Source: Thiocystis violascens DSM 198 (lineage in GTDB: Bacteria > Pseudomonadota > Gammaproteobacteria > Chromatiales > Chromatiaceae). From it: DNA of 64,000 nucleotides. The position numbers and the translations under genes are program-made. The stretch is from the NCBI RefSeq assembly GCF_000227745.2, contig NC_018012.1:3965412-4029411 (forward strand), given 5' to 3'. Below the pieces are notes generated by a model. The model did no database searches, was not told where the DNA came from, and saw nothing but the letters and a program-made list of their open reading frames with translations. Shown here in pieces: positions 22,367-31,875 of the stretch; positions within the stretch are counted from its first letter, which is position 1, and each line of letters begins with the position of its first letter.

Positions 22367-22420
22367 ACCGCACCCGGTGCGGTCTGCGTCCTTTGTTGAT
22401 TCGCTCTGGACGCGGTTTAG
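22363..22420. repeat. Family C repeat after glgP
   Basis: It begins TTTAAACCGCACCCGG and ends GGACGCGGTTTAGA. The same ends delimit elements at 27687-27776, 27798-27881 and 47163-47247. It supplies the glgP stop. Confidence 0.55.
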
Positions 22421-22531
22421 ATGACCAGGCCCATGTCCAGCGCCATCGCCCGGGAACCCGGTTTCCGACCGGTGCCAGCGTCGCGGCGGAGTAGGTCGAC
22501 TTCTCTTCAACACACTGTCCCGGAGGACACC

Positions 22532-22810
22532 ATGAGCGAGATCTCACACGAAGAAGGCGTGATCGTCACCATCCTCGAACGCTTCGAGAAGTTCCGGCTC
22601 CCCCGCGCGCTCGACATCAAGGCCAAGGTCGACCGCGGCGAGCCGCTCGACGACGCCGACATCGCGCACCTCAAGCACGTCATGGAGGACGCAGAGCACA
22701 TCAAACCGTACATCGACAAGCGGCCCGAGTACGAGAAGCTCTATGCCCGCGCGGTCCATCTCTACCGGGAAATCACGGACCAGGCGTTGAAGAACGAGCC
22801 GGGAGCCTGA
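22532..22810 (+). CDS. Small helical protein, unknown function
   Basis: 92 residues, [20 protein letters not shown] then [20 protein letters not shown]. Acidic and helical, with no motif I recognise. The ATG at 22532 is supported by GGAGG 6 bases earlier. The upstream extension to 22421 has no ribosome site and runs into a repeat. The 3' end overlaps the convergent permease gene by 49 bases. Confidence 0.65.
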   Translation: MSEISHEEGVIVTILERFEKFRLPRALDIKAKVDRGEPLDDADIAHLKHVMEDAEHIKPYIDKRPEYEKLYARAVHLYREITDQALKNEPGA

Positions 22811-24156
22811 TCAGGGCCTTCTTGCAGGATCATCATCGCGGACACATAGAGCGCCCCGACACCGAGCTGCACCACCGTGATGGGCACGCCATAACGCGCG
22901 AAGCGCGCGAAGCTCACCCGCTCGCCCTGACTGGCGCAGATGCCGACGCTGACGATGTTGGCCGAGGCGCCGACCAGGGTGGCGTTGCCGCCGAGCGTGG
23001 CGCCGAACATCATGGCGATGAAGACCGGCAGGGTCGCCGCTGGCCAGTCGGTGAAGCCGGCGGCGAGCGCGACCTCGGGCACCGCCTCGGCGGCCACCAG
23101 GTAGCCCTTGGTCATGACCAGCGCGGCGGCGACCACCGGGATATTGGCCAACAGGCTGGAGAGCATCCCGATCCCGGCGAGCAGCAGCAGCGCGACCCGC
23201 GTCAGGTCGGCGCCTAACCAGCTATACAACTGGAGCGACAGCCCCTGCAGCAGCCCGGTCTTGGTGAAAGCCTGAACCAGCACGAAGATGGCGCCGAGGA
23301 AGACCAGGGTCTTCCAGTCGACATCGCGGAGCACCGCATCCACTGGCTCGACATGTGACCCATAGATGACCAACAGGGCCAGGGTGGCGCCGATGATGGC
23401 CACCGCCGGCGGCACGATGCGGCTCGGCAGTGTCTCGCCGACCAGAAAGAGCACCACCATGACGACCAGCACCAGGAGGGCGAAGGTCACGAAACCCTTG
23501 CGCTCGATGCGGGGAGCGGGCTCTCTGGGCGGCAGGGTCGCGCGCAGCCGCCAGATGTCCGGCAGGAGCCGTGGTAGGAGCGGCAGAATCACCAGCACCG
23601 CCAGCAAGCCGCCCAGGCTCACCTGCTGGAGATACTGGGTAAAGGACAGCCCGATGGCGCTACCGACCAGAAAGGTCGCCGGATCGCCAACCAGGGTCAG
23701 CATGCCGGCCGAGTTGCTGACCAGCGCGGCCAGGATCATGGGGCCGACGAAGTCCGCCTTGAGCGCGCGTGCCACGCCGATGATGATGGGGGCGAGCAGG
23801 ATCACGGCGGTGGCATTGGGGAGCAGGGCGCACACGGGCGCCACCAGCGCGACCAGCAGCAGCAGAAAGCGCTTGCCGCTGCCGCCGGTGGCGTACAAAA
23901 AGACCGCGCCGAGCCGCTCGAAGACACCCGTTTTGGCGAGCACGCGCGCGACCACCATGCCACCGAACAGGAGCGCGAGCGGCCCACCCGCGACCTTGGA
24001 CGCCTCCTGCAGGTCATGGCGGTCGAGCAGACCCAGCACGATCAGCAGACAGACCCCAAGCAGGGCCGCCACCATCATGTCCAGGATGTCGAACGCGATC
24101 AGCAGGATCACGCCGGCGAAGATCCCCACGATCAGCCAGATGTGTAGCGTGCTCAT
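22762..24156 (-). CDS. Ion transporter superfamily (ArsB/NhaD/SLC13-like) permease
   Basis: 464 residues with about 11-12 hydrophobic segments. Paired motifs typical of the IT superfamily are visible: [15 protein letters not shown] and [19 protein letters not shown] in the first half, [20 protein letters not shown] in the second. These form the ion/substrate site in ArsB, NhaD and CitT relatives. The substrate cannot be told from sequence. It lies 18 bases downstream of an amino-acid-type solute-binding protein gene and is probably co-transcribed with it. Confidence 0.85.
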   Translation of the reverse strand: MSTLHIWLIVGIFAGVILLIAFDILDMMVAALLGVCLLIVLGLLDRHDLQEASKVAGGPLALLFGGMVVARVLAKTGVFERLGAVFLYATGGSGKRFLLLLVALVAPVCALLPNATAVILLAPIIIGVARALKADFVGPMILAALVSNSAGMLTLVGDPATFLVGSAIGLSFTQYLQQVSLGGLLAVLVILPLLPRLLPDIWRLRATLPPREPAPRIERKGFVTFALLVLVVMVVLFLVGETLPSRIVPPAVAIIGATLALLVIYGSHVEPVDAVLRDVDWKTLVFLGAIFVLVQAFTKTGLLQGLSLQLYSWLGADLTRVALLLLAGIGMLSSLLANIPVVAAALVMTKGYLVAAEAVPEVALAAGFTDWPAATLPVFIAMMFGATLGGNATLVGASANIVSVGICASQGERVSFARFARYGVPITVVQLGVGALYVSAMMILQEGPDQAPGSFFNAWSVISR

Positions 24157-24174
24157 CGGTCGCGGCCTCGCGCG

Positions 24175-25224
24175 TCAATCGATGGAGGGGGCATAGAGCA
24201 GCCCGCCTTGGGTCCAGAGCCGGTTCAGTCCGCGTTCGAGACCGAGCGGGCTGTCCGGCCCCAGGTGGCGCTCGAACAACTCGCCATAGTTGCCGACGGC
24301 CTTGACGGCGCGCGCGGCCCAGCCTGGGGTGAGCCCCAGGGTCCGCGCGAGCAGGGCGCGCTCGTCGTGCGAGAGCCGCGACAAGGGGGTGCGACCCTCG
24401 GCGAGCACCTGGTCCAGGTTGGCCTGGGTGGCGCCCCACTCCTCGGCCAGGATCAGCGCATGGATCACCCAGCGCACCAGGGTCGTCCATTCCTGATCGC
24501 CGCCCCAGACCACGGGCGCCAGGGGCTCCTTGGAGATGCGCTCATCCAAAATTCGCCAGGATTGACGACCGCCGGGGAGGCGCGAGCGCGCGGCGGCCAG
24601 TTGCGAGGCATCCGCGCTGTAGGACTGACAGCGTCCGGCGCTGAAGGCGTCCACTACGCCCGTGGCGGAATCGATCGTCAAGGGGGTCACCGGAAGGTCG
24701 CGCCGGCCGAAATAGTCACGCAGGTTGCGCTCGTGCGTGGTGCCCTTCTCGATGCAGACCGTCGCTTCAGCAAGCTCCGAGGGCGCGCGGACCGGCGAGG
24801 CGGCCGGCACCATGAAGCCCTGTCCGTCGTAGAGGAGCACCGCCGGGAACTGTAGCTTGAGGATCGCCTCGCGGGTCAGGGTCCAGGAGGTGTTACGCAG
24901 CAGCAGATCGATCTTGCGCGCTTGCAGGGCGGGAAAGCGGGTCGAGGCGCGCAAGGGCACGAACGCAACCGCTTCGGCGTCGTCCAGCGCGGCGGCGGCC
25001 ACGGCGCGGCAGACATCGACATCGAATCCTTGCCAGCGCCCAGCGGCATCGCGCTCGGAAAAGCCGGGGATGCCCTCGCTGACCCCGCAGTGCAAGACCC
25101 CGCGCGACTTGAGCGCGTCCAATACCTCCCCCGCGCTCGCGGGTGGGCAAAGCGGGAGCGCCAGTGAACCAGCGCAGAGGAGCGAGCACAGAAGCTTGGA
25201 CCAGCGCAGCGACCAGGACATCAT
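24175..25224 (-). CDS. Amino-acid ABC transporter-type solute-binding protein (AapJ-like)
   Basis: 349 residues with a signal peptide (LLCSLLCAGSLALPL, cleavage after about residue 31). The mature part reads like family 3 binding proteins of the general L-amino acid type: LHCGVSEGIPGFSE, GFDVDVCRAVAAAAL, LLLRNTSWTLTRE, ATVCIEKGTTHERNL and CQSYSADASQLAAARS. No ABC permease or ATPase genes accompany it; its neighbour is an IT-superfamily permease. It may serve a distant ABC system. Confidence 0.88.
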   Translation of the reverse strand: MMSWSLRWSKLLCSLLCAGSLALPLCPPASAGEVLDALKSRGVLHCGVSEGIPGFSERDAAGRWQGFDVDVCRAVAAAALDDAEAVAFVPLRASTRFPALQARKIDLLLRNTSWTLTREAILKLQFPAVLLYDGQGFMVPAASPVRAPSELAEATVCIEKGTTHERNLRDYFGRRDLPVTPLTIDSATGVVDAFSAGRCQSYSADASQLAAARSRLPGGRQSWRILDERISKEPLAPVVWGGDQEWTTLVRWVIHALILAEEWGATQANLDQVLAEGRTPLSRLSHDERALLARTLGLTPGWAARAVKAVGNYGELFERHLGPDSPLGLERGLNRLWTQGGLLYAPSID

Positions 25225-25352
25225 TTGAATGAACCCCCCGCCGAATGGAGACCCTGCGAATACACTATAGCCGAAGCCTGTGAAACTTGACGCGTTCGCG
25301 CGCCTGGTCGGCGTGGCCTCGGGCTTGGGTTGATGCTTGAGGCGGTTCGCAC

Positions 25353-26435
25353 CTACACGGCTGATCCCTCGGGCCGCTCATAGACCCAGGCCAGGAGCAG
25401 CTTGTAGCCAAGTGCCAGGACCACCGCACCCACGAACAGTCCGATGATGCCGGAGGCGATGAAGCCGCCAATGGCGCCCACGAAGATCACCGCCATGGGT
25501 ACCTGCACGCCGCGACCCAGCACCAGAGGCTTGAGCACGTTGTCCAGGCTGCCCACCATCAGGCTCCAGACGAGGAAGAGCACCGCCGGCACCGTGTCGG
25601 CCGTCGCGAAGACATAGATTAGGATCGGCAGGGTGATCGGAAAAATGCCGATCTGCACCGTGCTGAGCAGCAGACAGAGGAGTGCCCAGAGTCCGGCGGC
25701 GGGGATGCCCATGACCATGAAGCCGACCCCCGCCAAAATGGCCTGGGCCAGCGCCACCCCCAGGATGCCTTTGGTGACGCTGCGCACGATGGTCTCGGAG
25801 AGCCGGGTGATCTCCGCGCCTTTCTCGCCCGCCAGGCGCGCCGCGACGGCCCGGGCAAACTCGGCGGAGGCGTCCGCATGGGCCAGCAGCGCGCCCGCGA
25901 TGATGATGGCGAGGATGAACTGCAGGACGCTGAACCCGGCACCCACCGCGGTGGACAGCAGCCACCCCGCCGCGGCCTTGAGCTGGGGGGCGAGCTTGGC
26001 CGCCGTCTCGGTCAGGTTCTGAGACGCCTGGACCCAAAAGGCGCTGAGCGGTTCACCGACCAGCGGCCAGCCCTTCACCGAGTCGGGCGGCGGCGGCACG
26101 GCGAGGGTACCTTCCTGCAGGCCTCGGGCGAGACCCTGGGCACCGTCCAGCAGGGTGCCGCTCAACAGCACCGCCGGGACCAGCAGGACCAGCAGATCCA
26201 GCACCGCCATCAGGGTGGCCGCGGCGCGACGGCGTCCGCCGAGCCAGGCACAGAGCGTGCGGTAGCCGGGATATTGCGCCACCGCGATGATGATCCCCCA
26301 GGCGAGGGGGATGACGAATGGCTGGACGATGCTGAAGCACCAGGCCGCCAGCACCAGCAGCAGACCGATGCGGACGGTCGCCTCGAGGGCATTGGCCACG
26401 AATGTGTTTTGCTGGGGCAAGTGGATTCTCCTCAA
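25353..26435 (-). CDS. AI-2E family transporter (PerM/YdiK-like)
   Basis: 360 residues, about 7-8 membrane segments: an N-terminal pair (IGLLLVLAAWCFSIVQPFVI), a central soluble region, then a C-terminal bundle with LVWSLMVGSLDNVLKPLVLG and FVGAIGGFIASGIIGLFVGA, the typical AI-2E/PerM signature. Some members export autoinducer-2 or Na+/H+; the role here is unknown. It stands alone, reading leftward. Confidence 0.9.
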   Translation of the reverse strand: MRRIHLPQQNTFVANALEATVRIGLLLVLAAWCFSIVQPFVIPLAWGIIIAVAQYPGYRTLCAWLGGRRRAAATLMAVLDLLVLLVPAVLLSGTLLDGAQGLARGLQEGTLAVPPPPDSVKGWPLVGEPLSAFWVQASQNLTETAAKLAPQLKAAAGWLLSTAVGAGFSVLQFILAIIIAGALLAHADASAEFARAVAARLAGEKGAEITRLSETIVRSVTKGILGVALAQAILAGVGFMVMGIPAAGLWALLCLLLSTVQIGIFPITLPILIYVFATADTVPAVLFLVWSLMVGSLDNVLKPLVLGRGVQVPMAVIFVGAIGGFIASGIIGLFVGAVVLALGYKLLLAWVYERPEGSAV

Positions 26436-26544
26436 ATGTGGCCGCAGGTCTTTCCCGCAAGGCTCGTCCAGTCCGAATCAATGTAGCCACCGACCAGATC
26501 GTTTACGACTGCCCGGAACCCGGGCGTCGAACTCCCCAGCTTTT

Positions 26545-26694
26545 TTAATAGAGATCCTCCCGAAAGCGGCCCTCGGCGACGGCACGCGCGAGATCGCGGT
26601 AGGTGGCCGCGATCAGGCGGACCTTCGCCTGAATCGTGTGGGTTCCGCCGACGCGCTCGAAGGAGCCGTCTTGCAGCACCCGCAGCAACTTGGC
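26545..26694 (-). pseudogene. Fragment of a sigma-54-dependent activator
   Basis: Read leftward the frame gives [49 protein letters not shown] and then TAA. This is the central AAA+ segment of NtrC-type activators (LLRVLQ, RLIAATNRDL, G-x-FREDLYYRL). The stop truncates it just before the RLN motif and nothing of the domain precedes it. It occupies the gene-free stretch 26436-26836; the rest of that stretch shows nothing I recognise. Confidence 0.6.
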
Positions 26695-26836
26695 CGTGGA
26701 TCCGCAAGCGCTTGTCGGATGCGCTGCGCTTCAGCCACGACAAAGCTGCTAGCTCGCCCCTCGGAGAGAGAGGGCGTGCCGAAGTGCCGGCGGCGCGAGC
26801 TTGACGAAAGGTTGCGCACCCCACTTAGCCCCCGGC

Positions 26837-27670
26837 TCAGTAGGACGCGGGGATGACCTTGAAGGGATAATCCGGTTCCCGATAGTCGCCGGGCTTCTGC
26901 CGCTTTGGCAGCTCCACCTTCTCGCGGGGCAACTCCTCGTAGGGAATCTGCTCCAGAAGGTGGCTGATGATGTTGAGCCGCGCGCGTTTCTTGTCGTCCG
27001 AATGCGCGACGAACCAGGGCGCGAAGTCGGTATCCGTGGCCGCGAACATGGCGTCGCGCGCCCTGGAATAGTCGTACCAGCGACTGTAGGACTCGAGATC
27101 CATGGGCGAGAGCTTCCAGATCTTACGCCCATCCTCGATGCGCGCCTCCAGGCGCCGGGTCTGCTCCTCGGGGCTGACCTCCAGCCAGTATTTGATGAGG
27201 ATGATTCCGGAATCCACCATCATCTTCTCGCCGAATGGGGCCAGTTCGAGAAAGCGCTCCGCCTGTTCCTCACGACAGAATCCCATCACCCGCTCGACGC
27301 CCGCGCGGTTGTACCAACTGCGATCGAAGATGACGACCTCGCCGGCGGCCGGAAAATGCTGCATGTAACGCTGCAGATACATCTGGGACTGCTCGCGCTC
27401 GGTGGGTGCCGGCAGCGCCACCACCCGGAACACGCGCGGACTGACCCGCTCGGTGATCGCCTTGATGGTGCCGCCCTTGCCCGCGCCGTCGCGTCCCTCG
27501 AAGACGACGCAGACCTTGAGCCCCTGATGCCGGACCCATTCCTGGAGCTTGACCAGTTCCACATGCAGCCGGCGCAGCTCTTTCTCGTAGGTCTTTTTCT
27601 TCATCTTAACGGAGGCGCCAGCGTTTTCGATGTCTCCTCCGCCCTTTCGCTGATCCGTTTTCTTGCTCAT
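26837..27670 (-). CDS. ppk2: Polyphosphate kinase 2
   Basis: 277 residues, one-domain PPK2. The Walker A motif VVFEGRDGAGKGGTIKAI and Walker B/lid FDRSWYNRAGVERVMGF are intact, as are the family blocks PAPTEREQSQMYLQRY and KYWLEVSPEEQTRRLEAR. The enzyme uses polyphosphate to phosphorylate nucleoside diphosphates, linking polyphosphate stores to ATP/GTP. ATG 27670 is chosen for its GGGGAG site; the longer frame upstream runs through repeat sequence. Confidence 0.95.
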   Translation of the reverse strand: MSKKTDQRKGGGDIENAGASVKMKKKTYEKELRRLHVELVKLQEWVRHQGLKVCVVFEGRDGAGKGGTIKAITERVSPRVFRVVALPAPTEREQSQMYLQRYMQHFPAAGEVVIFDRSWYNRAGVERVMGFCREEQAERFLELAPFGEKMMVDSGIILIKYWLEVSPEEQTRRLEARIEDGRKIWKLSPMDLESYSRWYDYSRARDAMFAATDTDFAPWFVAHSDDKKRARLNIISHLLEQIPYEELPREKVELPKRQKPGDYREPDYPFKVIPASY

Positions 27671-27686
27671 TGATCGGTCTCCCCTG

Positions 27687-27881
27687 GTTAAACCGCGTCC
27701 GGTACGGTATGCGTCGTCTTGAGTGGTCAGCCAAGTTAGCATCCATCTGCAATGTCGGCGTCGACGCGGTTTAACGATTTCATTTTTAAACATTTTAAAC
27801 CGCGCCAGCTCCGACGATCATGGAGGCTTCAGGGGTCGATTCAATCCATAAACATCGCATACCGCGCCGGGCGCGGTTTAG
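27687..27881. repeat. Two family C repeats in tandem
   Basis: Element 1, 27687-27776, runs from TTAAACCGCGTCCGG to GACGCGGTTTAA. Element 2, 27798-27881, runs from AAACCGCGCCAGCTCC to CGGGCGCGGTTTAG. The gene-free stretch 27671-27977 holds these and nothing else recognisable; a short GTCTCGTCTCGTC run lies at about 27900. Confidence 0.55.
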
Positions 27882-27977
27882 TCGTCATCATCGGGATCGT
27901 CTCGTCTCGTCTCGTCGCAAACGCGCTAAACCATGATCGACGCCTTGGGCGATTTCCGGAAATGACTTTGCCAAGTG

Positions 27978-28691
27978 TCAAACCTCGTTCAGCGCCTCGT
28001 CCGGCCAATAGCGCGACCCGGTCAGCTTGGCGGCGACCTTCCAGCCCTTGCCGGTCAGCACGAACACCGCCTTGCCTTCGTTGAAGCCGAGCGCGAGCCG
28101 CTCCTTTCCCTCGCCCGCCATGGCGCCGACCTCGGCCGTCGCGTCCAGCCCCTCGGTGATGAACCGCCCGAGCGTGCCGCTGTCCTCGAACAGGATCACG
28201 AGCTGGGAGGCGAAGCCGCCAAGACCGAAGCTCAGGCTCGCGCCGCTGGTCGCCATCTTCATGTAGACGCGCTCGCCGGTCCCGGTATCGACCGCGACCC
28301 CGCGACCATAGCCCGCGACCACGTAGAAGCTCGCTTCGCGCTTGTCGAAGACCGCATAACCGGCGCTGCGCTCGAACAGGGCGCGACTGCCTGGCTCGTC
28401 CGCGAACAGGCGCGCGAGCGTCGTTTCGGCCATGGCATCGAGCTTGGCTCGCGTCTGCGCGGGCGTGGCCTCGTCGCTCAGGCTTTTTTGGGTGGAATCG
28501 ACGCTGTCCGTGATCGCTCCGGACGCCTTCCCGGCCATCATGCCGGCGCCCTCTACCGCTCCCATCGTCGTCTCGCCGACCGTCTTCGCGGCCTTCGCCG
28601 CGCCTTCTCTCAGTGCATCCAGGGAGATTTCAGCCGTTGCGGCCGTCGATGCCAGCGCGAGCAGCAGCGCGAAGAAGGATGTTCTTGTCAT
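27978..28691 (-). CDS. YSC84/Ysc84-like lipid-binding domain exported protein
   Basis: 237 residues. A signal peptide is clear (SFFALLLALASTAATA). An Ala/Gly-rich helical part (about 20-85) is followed by the YSC84 core: RSAGYAVFDKREASFYVVAG, GRGVAVDTGTGERVYMKMAT and LSFGLGGFASQLVILFED. Relatives bind phosphoinositides or envelope lipids. The ATG at 28691 (MTRTSFF) is used because the longer frame lacks a signal-like N-terminus and enters repeat DNA. Confidence 0.85.
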   Translation of the reverse strand: MTRTSFFALLLALASTAATAEISLDALREGAAKAAKTVGETTMGAVEGAGMMAGKASGAITDSVDSTQKSLSDEATPAQTRAKLDAMAETTLARLFADEPGSRALFERSAGYAVFDKREASFYVVAGYGRGVAVDTGTGERVYMKMATSGASLSFGLGGFASQLVILFEDSGTLGRFITEGLDATAEVGAMAGEGKERLALGFNEGKAVFVLTGKGWKVAAKLTGSRYWPDEALNEV

Positions 28692-28756
28692 GCCTTGATA
28701 CCTCTTGGTTGAGTGGAGCGGATAGCGTTTGATAAAACAACGTCCCCCTGTATCGG

Positions 28757-28856
28757 CGTCGCCCGCAAGCGGGCTCCTACGCACCTCGTAGGAGCCCGCT
28801 TGCGGGCGACTTGGCCGTCGGTTTCAGCGATTCGGGAAATAATTGCTGGACGGTTT
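28757..28856. repeat. Palindromic repeat family B, copy 2 (inverted)
   Basis: TCGCCCGCAAGCGGGCTCCT, a short centre, AGGAGCCCGCTTGCGGGCGA, then ACTTGGCCGTCGG and a tail ending in GGACGGTTT. It is the reverse complement of 19404-19499 with both arms intact. It directly follows the stop of the HlyD-type gene (28858). Confidence 0.75.
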
Positions 28857-28857
28857 C

Positions 28858-30087
28858 CTAATGCCCGCTCAGGACCAGGGTCTGGATCGGCAGCAGCAGT
28901 GCCTGGATGCGCAGGATCATGGCATGCACCAGGCCAACGGTATCGATGGCGTGCAGCCCGAAGGCGCGCCAGAAACCGGTGTCGGGGTCGGCAAGCGCCT
29001 CGTGGTTGTTGGTATAGGCGTTGGCGATGCAACTGCCGCCCTGGGGCAGGTCGTCGAGCTGGCCCGCGTAGAGCGGCTCCAGGATAACCGTGAGGGTGCC
29101 CGGACGCGCGAACTGTTGGATGTCCACCAGGGTGTCGGTCGGGCGCACCTGACCGGAGGCGATGACGTGCTGGACCTCGGTCACCACCATCGGCACGATG
29201 GTCCAGGGTTTGGCGATGCAGGTCACCTCGCCGATCATGCCGACCTTCAGCACCTGTGCCTCGATCTGCCCGAAACCGGCCATCAGACCCGTGACCCGGC
29301 GCTCCGGCACCAGGATGCCCGCGGGCCGGAGCATGGGGTTGACCACGTCGCCAGGTCGCAGCGCGAACTGCTGCACGATCCCGTCGGTCCCCGCCACGAC
29401 TAGGGTCTTCTTCAGATCCACCTCGGCCTCCTGGAGCGCCGCCTCGGCGCTCGCCCTCTCGGCCGGAAGCTGGAAATCGATCTGCGAGACGATGGCCTCG
29501 CGGCTCGCCAAGGCCGCGTCGAGCGCGCCCTGCTGACTATCGACCTGAACGCGCATCCGTTCCACCTCGCGCTCCGCGATCGAGCCGGCGCTGCGTCGGT
29601 TGGCTTCCGCACGGGCCTCGAACTCGTCCAGGGCCTGCTGAAGCATCCCGCGCGCCTGGACGATGCGACCGTCCGCTTCGGCAAGCTGAGACTTGGCCAC
29701 GACCATGCCGGCCTCGATCTCGGCGATCTTGCGGCGCGCCGTTTCCACCGCCGCCTCTTGCCCGGTGCTGTCGATCCGGAACAGGGGCTGACCGGCCGTC
29801 ACCCGCTGGTTCAGCTCGACGAAGGTCTCGGCGACCCGGCCGCTGGTCTCCGGCAGGATGGTGACGGTGCGGAACACCGAGGTCGCGGCCTTGGTCGAGG
29901 GATGGAAATAGAAGATGGTCGTGATCAGGCTCAGGGTCAGGATCAGGCACAGCGTGATTCCCCAACGCAGCTCGAACCAGACGGTGAAGAGCGTGATCTC
30001 GTGTCCGAGCCGCTTGCCCTGCGCGAAGCGGCGAAAGAGGAAATCCGGCAGGATGGTCAGCATCGAGCAAAGCATCAGTTCCAACAT
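28858..30087 (-). CDS. HlyD/EmrA-family membrane fusion protein (YibH-like)
   Basis: 409 residues. One N-terminal membrane anchor (about 43-62, ITLCLILTLSLITTIFYF) is followed by a biotinyl-lipoyl half (TVTILPETSGRVAETFVELN, with AGQPLFRID), a long coiled-coil hairpin (about 115-215), the returning lipoyl half (VVAGTDGIVQQFALRPGDVV) and beta-barrel parts. Such proteins bridge inner-membrane pumps to the outer membrane. Its gene starts 3 bases after a small membrane protein gene, and GGGAGG precedes the ATG. No pump or TolC gene is adjacent. Confidence 0.88.
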   Translation of the reverse strand: MLELMLCSMLTILPDFLFRRFAQGKRLGHEITLFTVWFELRWGITLCLILTLSLITTIFYFHPSTKAATSVFRTVTILPETSGRVAETFVELNQRVTAGQPLFRIDSTGQEAAVETARRKIAEIEAGMVVAKSQLAEADGRIVQARGMLQQALDEFEARAEANRRSAGSIAEREVERMRVQVDSQQGALDAALASREAIVSQIDFQLPAERASAEAALQEAEVDLKKTLVVAGTDGIVQQFALRPGDVVNPMLRPAGILVPERRVTGLMAGFGQIEAQVLKVGMIGEVTCIAKPWTIVPMVVTEVQHVIASGQVRPTDTLVDIQQFARPGTLTVILEPLYAGQLDDLPQGGSCIANAYTNNHEALADPDTGFWRAFGLHAIDTVGLVHAMILRIQALLLPIQTLVLSGH

Positions 30088-30090
30088 GAC

Positions 30091-30546
30091 TTAGACCTCC
30101 CGCGGCTTTGTGGACCGGTCGGCGTCCGTCGCCGCCGTCACTTCCGGCGCCGTCTGACCCGGCGCTGGCGCTCGCGTCGCCCGCGAAGGCACGGCCGGTC
30201 CGGCGCCGTCGGCAATGCGTTCGAGCGCGCGCGCCATGGATGACAGCGGCGTGGTGAAGTCCGGCAGTGGGACGAATGCGAGCAGCAGTCCGGCGATCCA
30301 GAAGGCGTGGTTATGGGTGAAGAGCGCCAGCAGCGCCAGCACCGCGACCAGCTCGAACTGGATCTTCTGGCCGCGATGCGCCATCTGCTCCGGCAGCGCA
30401 TGGAGCTTGAAGTAGAAAATGCCGATGCCGATCACGGCGAGCAGCACGAAGATACCCATGACCACAAAGAGCACGTCGGTTTCCCCTGGGGCCGTGACGA
30501 AGGGGGGCAAGTGATGCGTTGCGACCGGATGTAACGGCTCCGCCAT
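30091..30546 (-). CDS. Small inner-membrane protein paired with the HlyD-type gene
   Basis: 151 residues with two membrane segments (DVLFVVMGIFVLLAVIGIGI and FELVAVLALLALFTHNHAFW, continuing into IAGLLLAFVPLPDF) and a polar, Ala/Pro-rich C-terminal tail. The layout resembles the small partners of YibH-type proteins. ATG 30546 (MAEPLHP) is used because AGGAG lies 8 bases before it. Partner role inferred from the 3-base gap. Confidence 0.7.
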   Translation of the reverse strand: MAEPLHPVATHHLPPFVTAPGETDVLFVVMGIFVLLAVIGIGIFYFKLHALPEQMAHRGQKIQFELVAVLALLALFTHNHAFWIAGLLLAFVPLPDFTTPLSSMARALERIADGAGPAVPSRATRAPAPGQTAPEVTAATDADRSTKPREV

Positions 30547-30670
30547 CTGAGAATCTCCTGGCATGTTGTTGAAGGTCGACGGCCCCGAGGGGCGTGATGA
30601 GTCAAGTTTACCGTTGTCGCTGTCGTTGTCGGATCGTCGATTACGACAACGATCACTGCTCAGCTTCTAA

Positions 30671-31864
30671 GAGGGTGTAGACAAAATCAAACCGTTGTGG
30701 TCAACCGCCGCAGCAGGATGCGCGCCTCCGCCAGCCAAACCCAGGTTTCGGAGACCGCTGGCAGACGGTCATGATGCATGATCAATCGACGGGCACGCTC
30801 ATTCCACGCATGGGTGCGCTCGACAACCCAGCGCTTCGGCAGCGGAACGAAGCCGTCGGCGTTGGCGATCACCACTCGGTCAGGCGCCCCGTCCACGTGC
30901 CAGGAGCCAACGCTTTTGTTGGCTGGATGGCGCACGACTTCCACGCGGATCGCGTGGGTCTGCTCGGTGGTTTGGGCAAATTGACCGGCGTAGGCGCTAT
31001 CGACAAACAGCGTGTTGATCTGGGGGTACTTGGCGGCCGCGTCAGCGACGGCGCCCGAGGCGGCATCGCGGTCCTGAAGATTGGCCGCGACCACGCTCAC
31101 CGCCAACACGAACCCCAAAGTATCGACCACCAGGCTGCGCTTGCGCCCCTTGACCTGCTTGCCCGCATCAAAGCCGCTCGGTCCACCCTGCGGCGAGCCG
31201 CGGGTCGATTGCGCATCCAGCACCGCCGCCGTCGGCGCGATCTCACGCCCCTCGCGTTCGCGCCATTGCCCCCGCAGTCGATCATGCATCTGCTCAAACT
31301 TCCCAGCCGCACTCCAACGGCGAAACGTCTTGTAGACATTCTGCCAAGGCGCGAAATCGTGCGGCAGCATCCGCCACGCGCACCCCGTGCGCACCACGTA
31401 GCAACACGCCTCCAGGATGCTCCGGCGCGACACGCGGGGCGGTTGACCCCGCCCGCCCGGCATCTCAAAGAGAGCGGCGACCAAGTCCCACTCCGCATCG
31501 GTCAGACAACTTGGGTAGCTTTGGTCGGGGTCGTGGCGACGATGCGCATCCGTATACCCATACCGACGCGGCGTTGCGCGCGCTTGCGCCTCGAGACCAC
31601 TCTCGCCCCGGAGGCGCGTGACGCCCGCCTCCCGCAAGGACTTGCGAATCGTTGCTTCATGAGCCTCGATTCCCGTCCGTGCCGCGAGTTCCCGGGCAAT
31701 CTCTGACAGCGTGGAGGTCGGGCGATCCGTGACAATTTGACGCAATACCGCTTGCTCCGCCTCGTGAATCTTGGGGGGACGACCAGCTTTCGACATCAGC
31801 GCACACCAGCTCAGTTGTAGACTGGTATACAAATAGCAGCTCAATTATTTTTGTCTACACCCTC
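30671..31864. mobile_element. IS5-family insertion sequence, complete
   Basis: 1194 bases bounded by 16-base inverted repeats GAGGGTGTAGACAAAA (30671-30686 and the complement at 31849-31864). TAA is duplicated on both sides (30668-30670 and 31865-31867), a 3-base target duplication as in the IS1031/IS427 groups. It carries one full transposase gene. It inserted 9 bases after the patatin gene stop. Both ends intact, so probably recent. Confidence 0.9.
30687..31796 (-). CDS. IS5-family DDE transposase
   Basis: 369 residues. An N-terminal winged-helix part (STLSEIARELAARTG, then EATIRKSLREAGVTRL) is fused to the IS5/DUF4096 block (CLTDAEWDLVAALFE, with TGCAWRMLPHDFAPWQNVYK) and the DDE domain: AAVLDAQST (first D), LFVDSAYAGQFA (second D), RWVVERTHAWNERARR (E). 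No frameshift is needed. ATG 31796 (MSKAGRPPK) is more likely than the upstream one at 31844, which lies in the terminal repeat zone. Confidence 0.9.
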   Translation of the reverse strand: MSKAGRPPKIHEAEQAVLRQIVTDRPTSTLSEIARELAARTGIEAHEATIRKSLREAGVTRLRGESGLEAQARATPRRYGYTDAHRRHDPDQSYPSCLTDAEWDLVAALFEMPGGRGQPPRVSRRSILEACCYVVRTGCAWRMLPHDFAPWQNVYKTFRRWSAAGKFEQMHDRLRGQWREREGREIAPTAAVLDAQSTRGSPQGGPSGFDAGKQVKGRKRSLVVDTLGFVLAVSVVAANLQDRDAASGAVADAAAKYPQINTLFVDSAYAGQFAQTTEQTHAIRVEVVRHPANKSVGSWHVDGAPDRVVIANADGFVPLPKRWVVERTHAWNERARRLIMHHDRLPAVSETWVWLAEARILLRRLTTTV

Positions 31865-31875
31865 TAAAGCGATGA

